From Tetranychus cinnabarinus (taxonomy: Eukaryota; Arthropoda; Arachnida; Trombidiformes; Tetranychidae): 64,000 nucleotides of DNA. How positions within the stretch are numbered: the stretch's first letter is position 1; each line of letters opens with the position of its first letter. Location: the NCBI GenBank assembly GCA_022266195.1, contig WHVY01000004.1:9131501-9195500 (forward strand), written 5' to 3'. Of this stretch, positions 33,900 through 46,200 are shown piece by piece. Below the pieces are notes generated by a model. It had not been told where the DNA came from, did no database searches, and saw nothing but the letters and a program-made list of their open reading frames with translations. The position numbers and the translations under genes are program-made.

Positions 33900-34589
33900 A
33901 TGACCAACCATGATTCATTGTATTCACTCGCATCCGGAATTTTGTTCACAAGAGATATGAAATTACGAGTGTCAGGTTGATATACTTAGTTTTGGTCAAT
34001 GAATAGATTTGATTTTAGTCATGAAGATTGATATACGAGGTATTTTAAGGGTTACACTGAGAATGCTGTCCCTGTCTATTGTGTGAGTTCGAACAAATGA
34101 CTGACGTTTTTGACTGAAAGAGCAAAACATGATTTTATTATGAGTGGTGGAGATGCGATCAATACAATTGATAGGCACCAAAGTTAACTTGAAATTACAT
34201 TTAACTAACAGTCTAAGAGACCAAAGAATTCTCTAGCTTTAATCATTGAACGATGACGTTCGATTGCCCTACACTATTCTTTTCTTGCTCTTCTTTCTAG
34301 AGCCTAAAATATCGAGTAGCCATCTTGTTGATACCCATTGTTACACAGAGAAGAAGACAGTGAATAGAAAGAGAACTCGTAATTTTTCCTCCAACCTTTT
34401 TCCTGCTTGACAAGTTTCCTTACATATCTATCGCTTACGGCTATATGCGAAACATGGAGTTACATTGAAGTTGGCAACATACTTTCTAGGTCTTAAGCAG
34501 TGTTCAAATAGACAATGGAGATATACTTATTCAGCCGTTCAGGCAGCATAACTTATTCAAAATTGTTTAGAATGTTTACCGGGTTATTC
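33900..34589. other. no gene seen
   Basis: No recognisable coding sequence or repeat border. Part of the proposed insertion between 33855 and 38430. Confidence 0.35.
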
Positions 34590-35137
34590 AAAAGTAACGC
34601 TTCAAATGACCTCTAAAGATCAAAGGTCAAAATCCCCAAAAATGATGATCGTTAATTAATTTGCAGTTCTGAAACATGTTCTTAATCATGCATTTTGCAA
34701 ATATCAAGTTCGAGGCGTCATTCGTTAGGAGATATCATAGTTACAAAAAATTGCTTTTGCATGAGTTTCAGACTTTTTTGCCCCTTTTTTGGACCACATT
34801 TCAATCCCCATTAGTGATATAATGATGAATCTTCATGCGAGTCATCAAAATACCTCGGAAAATTTCAAACGCCTTTCAAATGACCTCTAAAGGTCAAAGG
34901 TCAAAATCCCGAAAAATGACCTCCGATGACCTTGAAGTTGATCGTTTCACCGTCGCAATATTTTCTGTCTTAGGTGCAAATATCAAGTCTAAGTGAAGTT
35001 CCGTTCGTGAGTTATCTTGGTAACAGTAAAACAAAAAGTGCATTTTGAAAAAGGCATATCTGTATTAAAATCTTCACTTCGTTTCACTACGCTCCGATAA
35101 AAATCTTCGCTTCGCTTTGCTACGCTCCGATAATTAT
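34590..35137 (+). repeat. AGGTCA-rich dispersed repeat, copy 2
   Basis: Contains two internal subunits with TTCAAATGACCTCTAAAGGT and AATGACCTCCGATGACC, ending in a doubled CGCTTTGCTACGCTCCGATAA motif. A similar but diverged block lies at 37640-38425. No coding capacity seen. Confidence 0.65.
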
Positions 35138-35282
35138 AATATAAAATTCGCGAAAATTGCGAAGATTCAGAAATTTTTCAAATTTATTTGAATGATAGTT
35201 TTACTTTTAGTTTGACATTGTTATTAAAGTTCATGATGATAGCGATAAAAATCTAGACATTTCAATTTAAAGTGAACAGGTT

Positions 35283-35462
35283 TCACGCTTTGTTAGCATT
35301 TTTACATCCGTGACAAAAATCTGCAAATATCGCAGGATATTTTCCATCACTTTCATACGTCTTACATAATTCTGGATTAGGGCAACCAGCGCCAATAGCA
35401 TTGATATTTAAAGAGATTAAGATTAACACAAGAAAGATTGTTGGAAACAAATGAAAATTCAT
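35283..35462 (-). CDS. small secreted cysteine peptide, unknown
   Basis: A 59-residue single-exon protein. The signal peptide is strong (MNFHLFPTIFLVLILISLNI, about 1-22). The mature part is about 37 residues with four cysteines in the pattern C-x5-C-x16-C-x2-C: GCPNPELCKTYES near the start and DFCHGCKNANKA at the end. The start is the only ATG before the signal sequence. A TATA box lies about 105 nt upstream and an AATAAA about 100 nt past the stop (plus-strand TTTATT near 35185). It lies inside the mobile-element zone between two AGGTCA repeats. A secreted or salivary small protein is plausible, but no function can be assigned. Confidence 0.65.
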   Translation of the reverse strand: MNFHLFPTIFLVLILISLNINAIGAGCPNPELCKTYESDGKYPAIFADFCHGCKNANKA

Positions 35463-35567
35463 TTTTAAATTGATAATGCTTTTGAAAAACTTGAGTCGAA
35501 TTAAAATTAAATTAAATTGACTGATGGAGAGAAAAGATACAAGTGATTTTTAGTTACTCAATTCATT

Positions 35568-35578
35568 CCTTTTATATA
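35568..35578 (-). promoter_or_regulatory. TATA box of the small secreted peptide gene
   Basis: The minus strand reads TATATAAAAGG, an excellent TATA element. Transcription would start near 35540 and give a 5-prime leader of about 75-80 nt before the ATG at 35462. Confidence 0.6.
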
Positions 35579-35716
35579 CCCATGAATTTATCAGTCCTCG
35601 CGAAAACATTGTAAAAAGTGGTTGAATAAATTTTATTTGACTTTAATTTATTTAATTAGCAATATTTTACTGAGAGTCATTATTTGATTAGCTCAACAGT
35701 CTACTGTCTACGAGTA

Positions 35717-36729
35717 CACAGTGAGTAAGAACCAATATTCAAATGCAATGTAAATATACTCATGTTTTCACACATTGCGACTCTCATGGATTCGTTGCAC
35801 TAATTCGTTTGCAAACAAGTTTTCTGTGTATTTTTCAAACGAATGTCAAATGTTTATTTCGATTTCTCTTTCTAACTTTATGAATCCACAGACAGTTTGT
35901 ATGACTTTAAGATAAGTGTCAAATGCTGATTTCGATTTATCTCGCTAACTTTTCTTTTTCTTAGTTTAAACAGATACATTCAATCTCCTATTGTTGAACC
36001 TCTTGCATGGATAGGTAGATTATCAAGTTGAAATATTCAGGAAAATTTTCAGGAATTGTGCTAAACATTTTGTTAGTCTTCCAAAACCATTTTCGATGAG
36101 ATCTGATCAGAGATAATACACCGATGAAGCATAAGGCACCTTAAATATGAAAACCACCACCACTAAAATTGCTTTGATAAAAAAGTTTAACTTTACTAAT
36201 GAATGATCCCAACAGCATTTAAAACCGTCAGGTCCAGCTGGATTGAACCTTTTTCATAATCAGAAAAATACAGATTCATTGGATAGCCAATTTCTTTAGT
36301 TACATCATCTTTATTCATTCTCTGTTCTTGGATAATTTAGAGGCTGATTGATGATTTCGTTCCAATTCAGTCCGCTTTATCCTGACAGTGGGCCGAGAAT
36401 CATCAAAATATTTGAAAATTTTATGCACTTAGGTTGAATGCAGGTGATACCTTAGTCCATGGTGATTTAATCGGTTTAGTCAATGTAGCGAGATAAGAAG
36501 GATTGACAGGAAAGTGGTTAACAAGAAGAGATGAGTGGTGCCTGTTTACATTATTTTTTTACGAACAAAGAAAAGTGTAAAAGATAAATCGTCATTAGCA
36601 TTTGATATTCAGCTTGAAAATACACAACGAACTCGTTTGGAAACGTATTAATGCAATAAATTCGTGAGATCCGCAATGTGTTAAAACATGAGTATATTTA
36701 CATTGCATTGTTGGTTCTTACTCACTTTG
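35717..36729. mobile_element. ~1-kb foldback element
   Basis: Arms of about 115 bp, with shared stretches GTGAGTAAGAACCAA and AATGTAAATATACTCATGTT, are inverted at the two ends with scattered mismatches. A short open frame inside (minus, near 36220-36345, starting MNKDDVTKEIGYPMNLYFSD) has coding flavour and may be a captured or decayed gene piece. The target duplication is unclear. Confidence 0.65.
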
Positions 36730-36759
36730 GATACGCACGCATTCATGTTTAAAAATATT

Positions 36760-37118
36760 GATTAACATACCTTAATTATGATTTAATTAAATCAACATTT
36801 TTACGATTTTTGATCGTCAAATTAAATTGTTGATTGAAAATGATTCAGAATCAAGAAAAATTACCATAGATCGAAAGCTTTAATTCCAAATAATGAATGA
36901 TAAGAATTTGCAAATTCTATTCATAAACATTGCTTAATTATTTTAGGATAATTTAGGCTTCATTTAACATTGAATATCCATATAAAGGATATTTTTAATT
37001 TTTTGCGATTTTAATAAATTAAAATTTTTCATGGGATTTTTAATCAAAAATTTAATGCGCGTATCAAAATGGTAAAAATGTTGATTTAATTAAATCATAA
37101 TTAAAGTATATTGATCAG
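36760..37118. mobile_element. ~350-bp AT-rich MITE
   Basis: Inverted ends share AATTATGATTTAATTAAATC and AACATTTTTAC. The termini and target site are not resolved because of the AT content. Confidence 0.5.
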
Positions 37119-37385
37119 CGTTTTTAAACTCAGAATTTGGTGTAAATTGCAGAGCGAATATCAAATCAATATTTCACAAAAAAGCGAAACAATTGCTTGA
37201 ATTTAACTAAATTAATTCATTGTTTGAAATTAAATCACTCAAAACCTATCAAAACTTTCCTGTTTACCTAATATAAGGAATCAATTCTGTAGCTACTAAT
37301 CACTCGTTTCTTTCTTCTTCATCATTTAATTTCATTTTAAATTTTATTTGATTTAAGTTTTTCAATATTTTTATCAGTGTATGCA

Positions 37386-37670
37386 ATGGCTCATTTTTTT
37401 CAGCGATCATCCTTGGATGCATCGAGCTCTATTTAGGCAGCAATAATATCGACGCAGTTAACCCAAATCTACAGAAATGTAATACAAAGGTGTTTGGAAC
37501 AAGTTTGCGGAAAGATTATGAAGTTCTGAGTAATATTACCATTAAACAAGCTTGTGAAGAGCTTCTAACTATGAAGCAGTGGCTATTATGATGCAGTCAT
37601 GAAGCAATTCGAGAGTGATTGAAATGATTTGAACCATCATATTAACTTTAAAAGTCAAAGGTAAAAATCA
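37386..37670 (+). pseudogene. frameshifted small secreted-protein gene
   Basis: ATG at 37386 opens a hydrophobic start that runs into a seven-T tract. Beyond it the coding-like frame is shifted by one base: AIILGCIELYLGSNNIDAV then CNTKVFGTSLRKDYEVLSNI and a stop at about 37591. Further coding flavour (SGYYDAVMKQFESD) lies in another frame up to about 37621. A homopolymer slip (real or a sequencing error) explains the first break. Two cysteines are visible in the mature part. It lies in the same insertion zone as the secreted peptide at 35283 but does not resemble it. Confidence 0.4.
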
Positions 37671-38425
37671 CGAAAAATGACCTTTGATAGTCTTGATGCA
37701 AATTTAATTTCCAAAATTCTCATTAATCAGGCATATTTGAAATATTGAAAGTTGGAAAGCCTTTTAATTTATTAGATGTCATAATTGCAAAAAATTACGC
37801 TTGCATATGTTTCAGATTTTTTTATGCCTCGGTCCCGATTTCGTTGACTATAAGTGATACGATACTGAATCTGTATGCGATTTATCAAAATAAATCGTTA
37901 ATTTTCAAACGAAGCTCAAATGATCTCTAGAGTTCATAGATCACAATTCCGGAAAATTACCTTTGTTGGCTGTCATTTTTATTCAACTCTGTACAAGGCC
38001 ATCAAGCAATCAGTTTACAAATATAAATATTGTTAGTGTATCTGTTCGTGAGATATTAAACTTACAACAAAAGTTGTTTTGGCATTTGTATTGCAACTTT
38101 GTTTTCGTTTTGGGCCCTATAAGGATTAATCTTGCTTATATAATGACGAATCTTTGCAAGATATATGAAAATACATTGTGAATTTTCAAATGACCTTCAA
38201 ATGACGTCAAAAGGTCAATGGTCGAATTCCCGAAAAATGACCTCCGATGACCTTGAAAAATTGATACAGTCAGCGACTCAATATGAACGATCCTCACAGA
38301 AAGTATGAAGTGGTTTCGAGCTTCGGTTATTAAGATATCGTAATAACAGGAAAACAAAAAGTGGATTTCTAAAATGGCATATCTGAGTTAAAATCTTCGC
38401 TTCGCTTTGCTACGCTCCGATAATT
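37640..38425 (+). repeat. AGGTCA-rich dispersed repeat, copy 3
   Basis: Diverged relative of 34590-35137, ending in the same CGCTTTGCTACGCTCCGATAA motif. Confidence 0.6.
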
Positions 38426-38432
38426 AAGTAAC

Positions 38433-38717
38433 AATTCATATGTCTTTCGAGAAGCGGAACCTGATTTACCAACTGGTGCAATGCTGAGACAAGAAGCACC
38501 AAAGAGAGGAGCTCTAATTTGGTACTGCCCGTATTGTGCTGCACCTTCCATCAGTGGAAAACCGCAAATTGTTCGACAAATTAATGCAAGGAAATCAGTC
38601 AGAGCAGGCACTAATTACCCACCAGCCTGTAAAATAAGAAAAAAAATCGAGCCGATGATAAATGGTGAATGGCCCAAAGCAAAATTGGAAAAAGAAATCA
38701 AATCTTATCCAGCGTGA
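38433..38717 (+). pseudogene. orphan 3-prime exon with CPYC motif
   Basis: Open for 94 codons to TGA. The frame begins directly at the end of a repeat and reads SYVFREAEPDLPTG, then GALIWYCPYCAAPSI (a possible zinc-binding knuckle) and a basic C-terminus ending EKEIKSYPA. No splice acceptor explains the start. If the sequence between the ACAA at 33851 and the ACAA at 38431 is removed, exon 3 of the 33459 gene runs into this frame in phase. It is therefore probably the severed 3-prime part of that gene. Confidence 0.45.
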
Positions 38718-39770
38718 AGATATTTGCAACAAAATTTTATTTCTGTACAATTGATACAAATTGTAATGTACGACAAACTTTTTAAAAACAAAATTTATTG
38801 AATCATTCATCAATCCCAAAATGAAATTCCTAAAAATTGAATTGATCACAAATGAATATTTTTATTTCTAATATTAGTTCATTGTTCATTGAAAATAACT
38901 TGCTAATAAATAGCTAAAAAAGACATTCTGACTTTATTCTAGCATTGTTAGTTCTTTTTCACAATTAAATAGAAGTAGCACAAGTAGACGGCAACTGAGC
39001 ACAAATTATGCAAACCCGGCTCAGCCAAAAAACCACAGAACTGCATATGCTTGACACAACTGTGTCGAACCTGTGCATAGGTTCAAAGATGTTAAGGTTT
39101 TAATGTTGCACATTTCTTTACATTTAGCCTACTACTGTATAATTTTTGCTGCAAATTTACTCAATTTTTGACTGCTTGGGTACGCCAAAGTAGATAGAAG
39201 GAAAGAGGAGCGAAAAAGATGTTGACAAGAAAATTCAGCAGAAAAAGAGGAAAATTTGAAAGGAAAAGCGGAAGAGGACACATGATTCAATAAATCTGTT
39301 ATAAAATTAGAAGATTTAAATTGCTATCACAAGAGAACAATTAGCAGTACAATTAGCTTAAAACAATTGCGATTGAATACAACAAAACTGTGCTGAGTTT
39401 AACGACGAGCAACGACTATAACGAGTTTAAAATGATCGCATGTTTGCTGGAAATGGTCTCAATTAAGCAGAGAGCAATTCCCTCATATTACTAATTAGCA
39501 TGACCATATTACTGTAGATTTATTTTACCATATGCCATCACAGTTGGTCATTTTAAGTTGAAACGCTTACACTTACCCAATGTAGCTGGTTTATGGTCAA
39601 TATCTTATTGGTCTTACGAACGCTAGTTACACCCTTTAGGCAACTACGTAAGCTTATTAATCAAACAATTTTTCTTTCTTGTTATTCCTTCTGTTATCTT
39701 ACCTTAGTTTCAGATTGCTGATCAATAAACACTGTTTATTCTTGTTGGAGTTTTCACAGCTAAATCGAAC
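38718..39770. other. intergenic, nothing supported
   Basis: AT-rich with a short palindrome GAACCTGTGCATAGGTTC near 39070. No gene recognised. Confidence 0.35.
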
Positions 39771-39779
39771 CTTCTCTTT

Positions 39780-40390
39780 TGATCATTTGCCAAACTGACC
39801 TTTCAAAGGCTCACCCTTATCATCATCATCGTCTTCGTGTTCATCAACTTCAATAGCTAAACTAGCTTTACCAACCGAGCAAACTAAACTGCCTGTTCAA
39901 CAGCGTGTTGTTTTCCCTAGTGATCGTACTAATACATCGTACATCTTTTGGTACATACAGTGACAACACAAACAACAACAAAAGCAACAAAATTTTTCCT
40001 AATAAGAATAAAAATAACGCTGTTAAAGCTAAAAAACATGACACTGATATCGACGATAAGCAAAAGTTAAGAGATGGCTGGAATTTGACAGTCAAAATTG
40101 TCGTAATCCAAGTCCACCAATTGCTGAAAGAATCAGCAAACCCGATAATTTCCAGAAGAGCGACAAGACTGTTCTAATCGTTACAATGATAAACGAAATT
40201 ATTCCGATAATCGCCGAGGTAATGGTTTGAATAGTTATTCCTATAATATTCAATAAAATAAAAATGTTTTCAGTGTTGATGCTGGTGTCAGAGGTAATTT
40301 TCATAGTAAAAATGGCAATTCAAGTTGTGCTATGGATCCTGAAACAGAAGATTATTTAGCTGCTGAATTGAAAGATAAGGGCCAAGAAGG
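39780..40390 (+). pseudogene. decayed gene related to 22431-22850, unrecognised
   Basis: Coding-flavoured blocks occur in shifting frames: one rich in serine (near 39800-39880), then KAKKHDTDIDDKQKLRDGWN (about 40030-40085), then SCAMDPETEDYLAAELKDKG after TGTTTTCAG at 40273. The last block and its upstream ATATTCAATAAAATAAAAAT tract match 22704-22850. Frameshifts and stops between blocks indicate decay. The origin is unknown. Confidence 0.45.
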
Positions 40391-41590
40391 GTGCAAGTAA
40401 GCTGAAGATAGTTTCTGTAAGCTATTAAAAGACTTTTGACCCAAACAGTTCAAGTTTCAAACGACGAAAAACTAATGCACTTGACCAGAGTCACTCGAAA
40501 AAGGTTATCTTCAAATGCCTAATCTACCAAAGAGTTTATTTGAATAAAAGTCCAATTCTATTTGATTCTCTACACTGCAGTGCTTTTGTATTTCCCTAGT
40601 TGTTCGTCCGAAAATTTCGTCCAAAATATCAACTAAAATTTGCTTTTGATAACCTCTTTCACTAACAAGGGAGGTGACCCACCTGGTACGATTTGATTCG
40701 GGAAATTTCATGATGCATCGATGGAAATAAGTTAAAAAAGATGTTTGTCGAAGTCATAGGACCTGCAAATTTTCGCTTCAATTCTTATTCCAATTTTAAG
40801 TCTAATCCAAACCTATTGTAATGAACTGAAACTATGAAAAATTGCCATTCTCAAGTTGAGACTAACATTCATTTTGTTTAGTTTGTTGTGCAATGTCTTT
40901 GTTTTTGTCATTTTCAATTCATACAATAGGTCTGAATTAGACTTAAAATTGGAATAAAAATTGAAGCAAAAATTTGCAGGTCGTATGACTTCGACAAACA
41001 TCTTTTTTAACTTATTTCCATCGATGCATCATGAAATTTCCCGAATCAAATCGTACCAGGTGGGTCACCTCCCTTGTAAGAAAAAACCTCAGCAGACCGA
41101 AAAGCTTCCGAACAGTTCTGAACCAAATTGAACTATTAATAATAGTAAGACCAAGAGCTTCGAAAATTAATTTTTCAATATTACACTTTTATTCCAGAAA
41201 AGGGAAAACACTGATGATTCTGGAAATAAGAATTTTTTAAGAAATTCACTGATTAAATATCACATAATTTACATCATTTTATGATTTGCAATTAATTTGA
41301 TGAATTTCATCAGGAAAATTTAAATCGGATATTATTTCACTTCTAACTCAACTTTTAATTTAATTTCCAGCTTGAAAAGTGAATTGAACTTTTGAAAAGT
41401 AAATTTTAAAACTGAAGGCTGATTAAATAATTGATTTCAGCCTGGAATCTTTCTGTGACAAGTAAAATTAATTTAATAAATAAACCTTTAACTAAATTCA
41501 AGACTTAATTGTGGCTAAAATATTTTTGTCGATACTATCGCGAAATGTCATGATATATCGATATTCACATCGATATATTCAGTATCACTA
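40246..41590. repeat. segmental duplication, copy B
   Basis: Its first part (40246-40390) matches 22704-22850, and from 40385 on it matches 20886-21945. The order of the two source blocks is thus rearranged relative to copy A. It lacks the 258-bp MITE and carries a private 411-bp element. It ends about 170 bp before the PP1 start codon. Confidence 0.85.
40666..41076. mobile_element. 411-bp MITE with CAAGGGA ends and TAA duplication
   Basis: Inverted ends of about 150 bp begin CAAGGGAGGTGACCCACCTG. TAA is duplicated (40663-40665, 41077-41079). Copy A of the duplicated block shows the empty site near 21150-21156 (TTTCACCAAGAAAA). It shares the first seven bases and the TWA target with the autonomous-looking transposon at 30605-33246, so it may be mobilised by a related transposase. 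Two open frames starting MKFPESNRTRW are the ends translated and not genes. Confidence 0.9.
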
Positions 41591-41760
41591 TTTTGGTTGG
41601 GGTTTGGGCTTCCTGTATATGTACGAAGCCTTTACTTTTAGCTTTCAGCTTCCTTTTCTTTGCTTAGTCTGCGTACCTTCATCTGTAAAACATTAATTAT
41701 TTTTATTATCTTTATTAAGTTTTGTAATAATTGATCATAATTTAATCAATCAATTCAATT

Positions 41761-43285
<1,525 letters not shown>

Positions 43286-46200
43286 TCTAAAGATTTACAC
43301 CAATCATAATTTAATGAAATCACAAGAAAAGTGCAAAGTTCTACCACTTTGCTTTACCTTCTCAAGAAACTTTTCCTTGGTGGTCTTTACCTTAATCTGG
43401 ATAAACATTTTTTCTTGATTTAACTTTCACTTTATAAAACACCAAATAAACATTCAAATATCCTATCAATATTTGGAGAAAAAAAACTCATTTTTATCAT
43501 CATTAAAAATCATCTGCATCATTATCACCAGTGTCACCAATATTATCAACATCATCATCATCGATGGAAAAGTGTATTTACTGGAACATGCTAAGTTAAG
43601 CAATAAAATCATCATTAAAATGATTATCTTTCTTTTCAATTAAAAATCTTACAAAAAATCACCTCGAGGAATTGGAAAGGTAGTAAAAGAAGCAGACTAA
43701 CAACTTGTTAGCAGCAAGGTGATGAAGACTTGATCCAACGTGGAAGAATAATAAAGCCACCCAAATTGAGTTTCGCACCATTTTTAGCTCAAAGTCAGCT
43801 TAATATATTTAAAATTGATAAATTTACATGGAGAAATTGAAAAATGGAAACTCAATTTAGGTGGTTTTAAACAACATATACAATCGGTCGGAAAAATTAA
43901 TCTTTTTTTCATCATCAGTTTCAACGTTTGAACCCCGAAATGGATCGGCATTAAATGTGTTTTTGGTTAAAAATATGATTGCAGAAATGAAAAGGACTGT
44001 TAATTACAAGTGTAAAATATTAATAACTCATTAGAGCTCTCCACATTCAACAATGATTGTGACTCTCGCCTTCTCTGTGAGAATCTGTAAATCTTTACCT
44101 TGAAGGTGAATGAGAACCATGAGAGATAAATGGTTTAAAAGTAATCAGAAAAGAAAGTTCAATAATTGGGTTCACAGGATAACAATCCTATGTTGAAATA
44201 CAATCAATCAGCCAAAGGGTTACAAGATCATATGGGAATTTTTTGAGAAAAAAAACAACATAATCATCATTACTATCAACATCGGGCTGATGAGTTTATT
44301 TTCACAGAGAGTGAGAGAGAGACTATTAATTGAATTATTTTATCAAAAATGGTTTATCATTTAAAAAATCAAATTGTTCTGGGTGGCCTTTCTATCATTA
44401 TGTTAATGATTCGGGAGGTAAATAGAGGCATTACTATCATCGCAAGTTAATTGTCTTATAAATAAGTGAATTTACTAGAAAAAAAACATTTCATTTGAAA
44501 AATGATTCCTTATTTTCAATACTTTCACCTTCAAATGACATTTTTCATGACATGAGTTTCATTTTAAGGTTATTTTATTATCATTACAACCAGAGAGACC
44601 AGTCATCCATTTGGGTAAATCGTTGGGTGCCATTTCCTAGAGCGTTTTCAGTTGTGAAAAAGTGTCGTTAAAATACTTTTTCCAGTGTTTATCAAACAGC
44701 TCTTATGGATTGATTTGTTTGATTTGCACTTGTCAGTGAAATCAATTGTTGATCTTGATATATCAATCTTATTTTTAGGTTAATGTGATGAACATTTCAA
44801 TTTATTTACAATTTTTCAATCTTAATACTTCCGTGGACAGTTAGGACAGTTAATATGATTAGTTAAATTGCTGACTTTAAAGTGACAATTTTCCTTTTCC
44901 GTGTAAATCATTTTCACATGTTATGAGTATCATGATGATGATAATGATTATGATATGGTTTGGTTAGCTGATTTTATCCATAAAATGGTAAACTTTCCGT
45001 CAGAATTGGCGGTTTCCGTGAATAATTTAATAGTCTGAGATTACTCATTCAAATACAATGTAAAATGTGCCATGAGTGAATGTCAACAAAATGTTAACAT
45101 TCAAATGGATTTGGTTACACTGGTCAACCATAATACAGTAAACAGTTTTGAAAAAAAGGCTTATTAAACCTGAAGCTGATTGTAATTTTGTATCAAACCG
45201 ATGTCTTTAGATCCAAATACTTGGATAAAGATGAGCTAAAAATCTGAAGCGCTCTCAACCCAACACAAACAAGAGCTTCTGAATACCCATTGAAAAAGAT
45301 TAGATTGGCCAAAAATCTCGGCTCTTTAGCGAGTAAAATATTAGGATAAAAGCTCTTGACAAACCTTTATTTCAGGACTCATAGAAACCTCAGATTATTC
45401 CTTAAAAAAGGATATTTTCATGAGTCGAAAAAGAAAAATTTTAATTTATAATCTTTGATATTTCTAATTTTCTTATAATGTAATAAATCAATGGATAATT
45501 TTTCAATTTAGCATCAAAATTGCGGACTTTACCAACAGCCATTATTTGTGAGACTAACCATTTAATTGGATTTTTTAGTTGACCACATTAGGTCTGGTAA
45601 CTAGCTGAAATTAATTGTACTAATTAAAAAATATTAATTACAGTAAAGTTATTGATTTAATTTAAAAATAGGCTATTTAGAGGTAAACAACTTCCTTGAC
45701 TATTTATCAAAGTGAAAAATTTTCATGTTCATCTAATGGTATCGCCAAGTGACCAGACAAAGACTGAATGGTTTCTTTTATGAAAAAGGGCAGAAAGGGT
45801 CATGAGGTTGACCCTTATTTGATCAACTTGAAAAAAAGGAATCATTAAAGACCATAAAGTTATTAACAACAAAAGGTAAAGTGAACGAGGTATAAAAATA
45901 ATGGTAACCAATGATTCAATAGGCAACGGTAAGATGATCATAATAGTTATGGTGATGATGATAATGATGGTGATGATAATGATGATCGTTGAGCCTGTTA
46001 AAAATCTAATAATAATAAAAATAATCATAATAATAATGGTTGGTGTTTTAGGTGCTGTTAATGTAATGATGAAAATGTAATACAACTTTGAATTGAAACA
46101 AGTAAAAAGGTCCAACACAGATATAAACAATGAGCCTTTAGGCATTGAGACAGACATTGAATTGAAACATTAGACAAGGCTTTGTATAATAGGTGATAGA

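Noticed and set aside
27415..38434. A Polinton/Maverick-type giant element
   Set aside because: No polymerase B, integrase, ATPase or capsid genes could be recognised, and the ends differ in kind.
40511..41240. Two frames starting MKFPESNRTRW
   Set aside because: They are the inverted ends of the 411-bp MITE.
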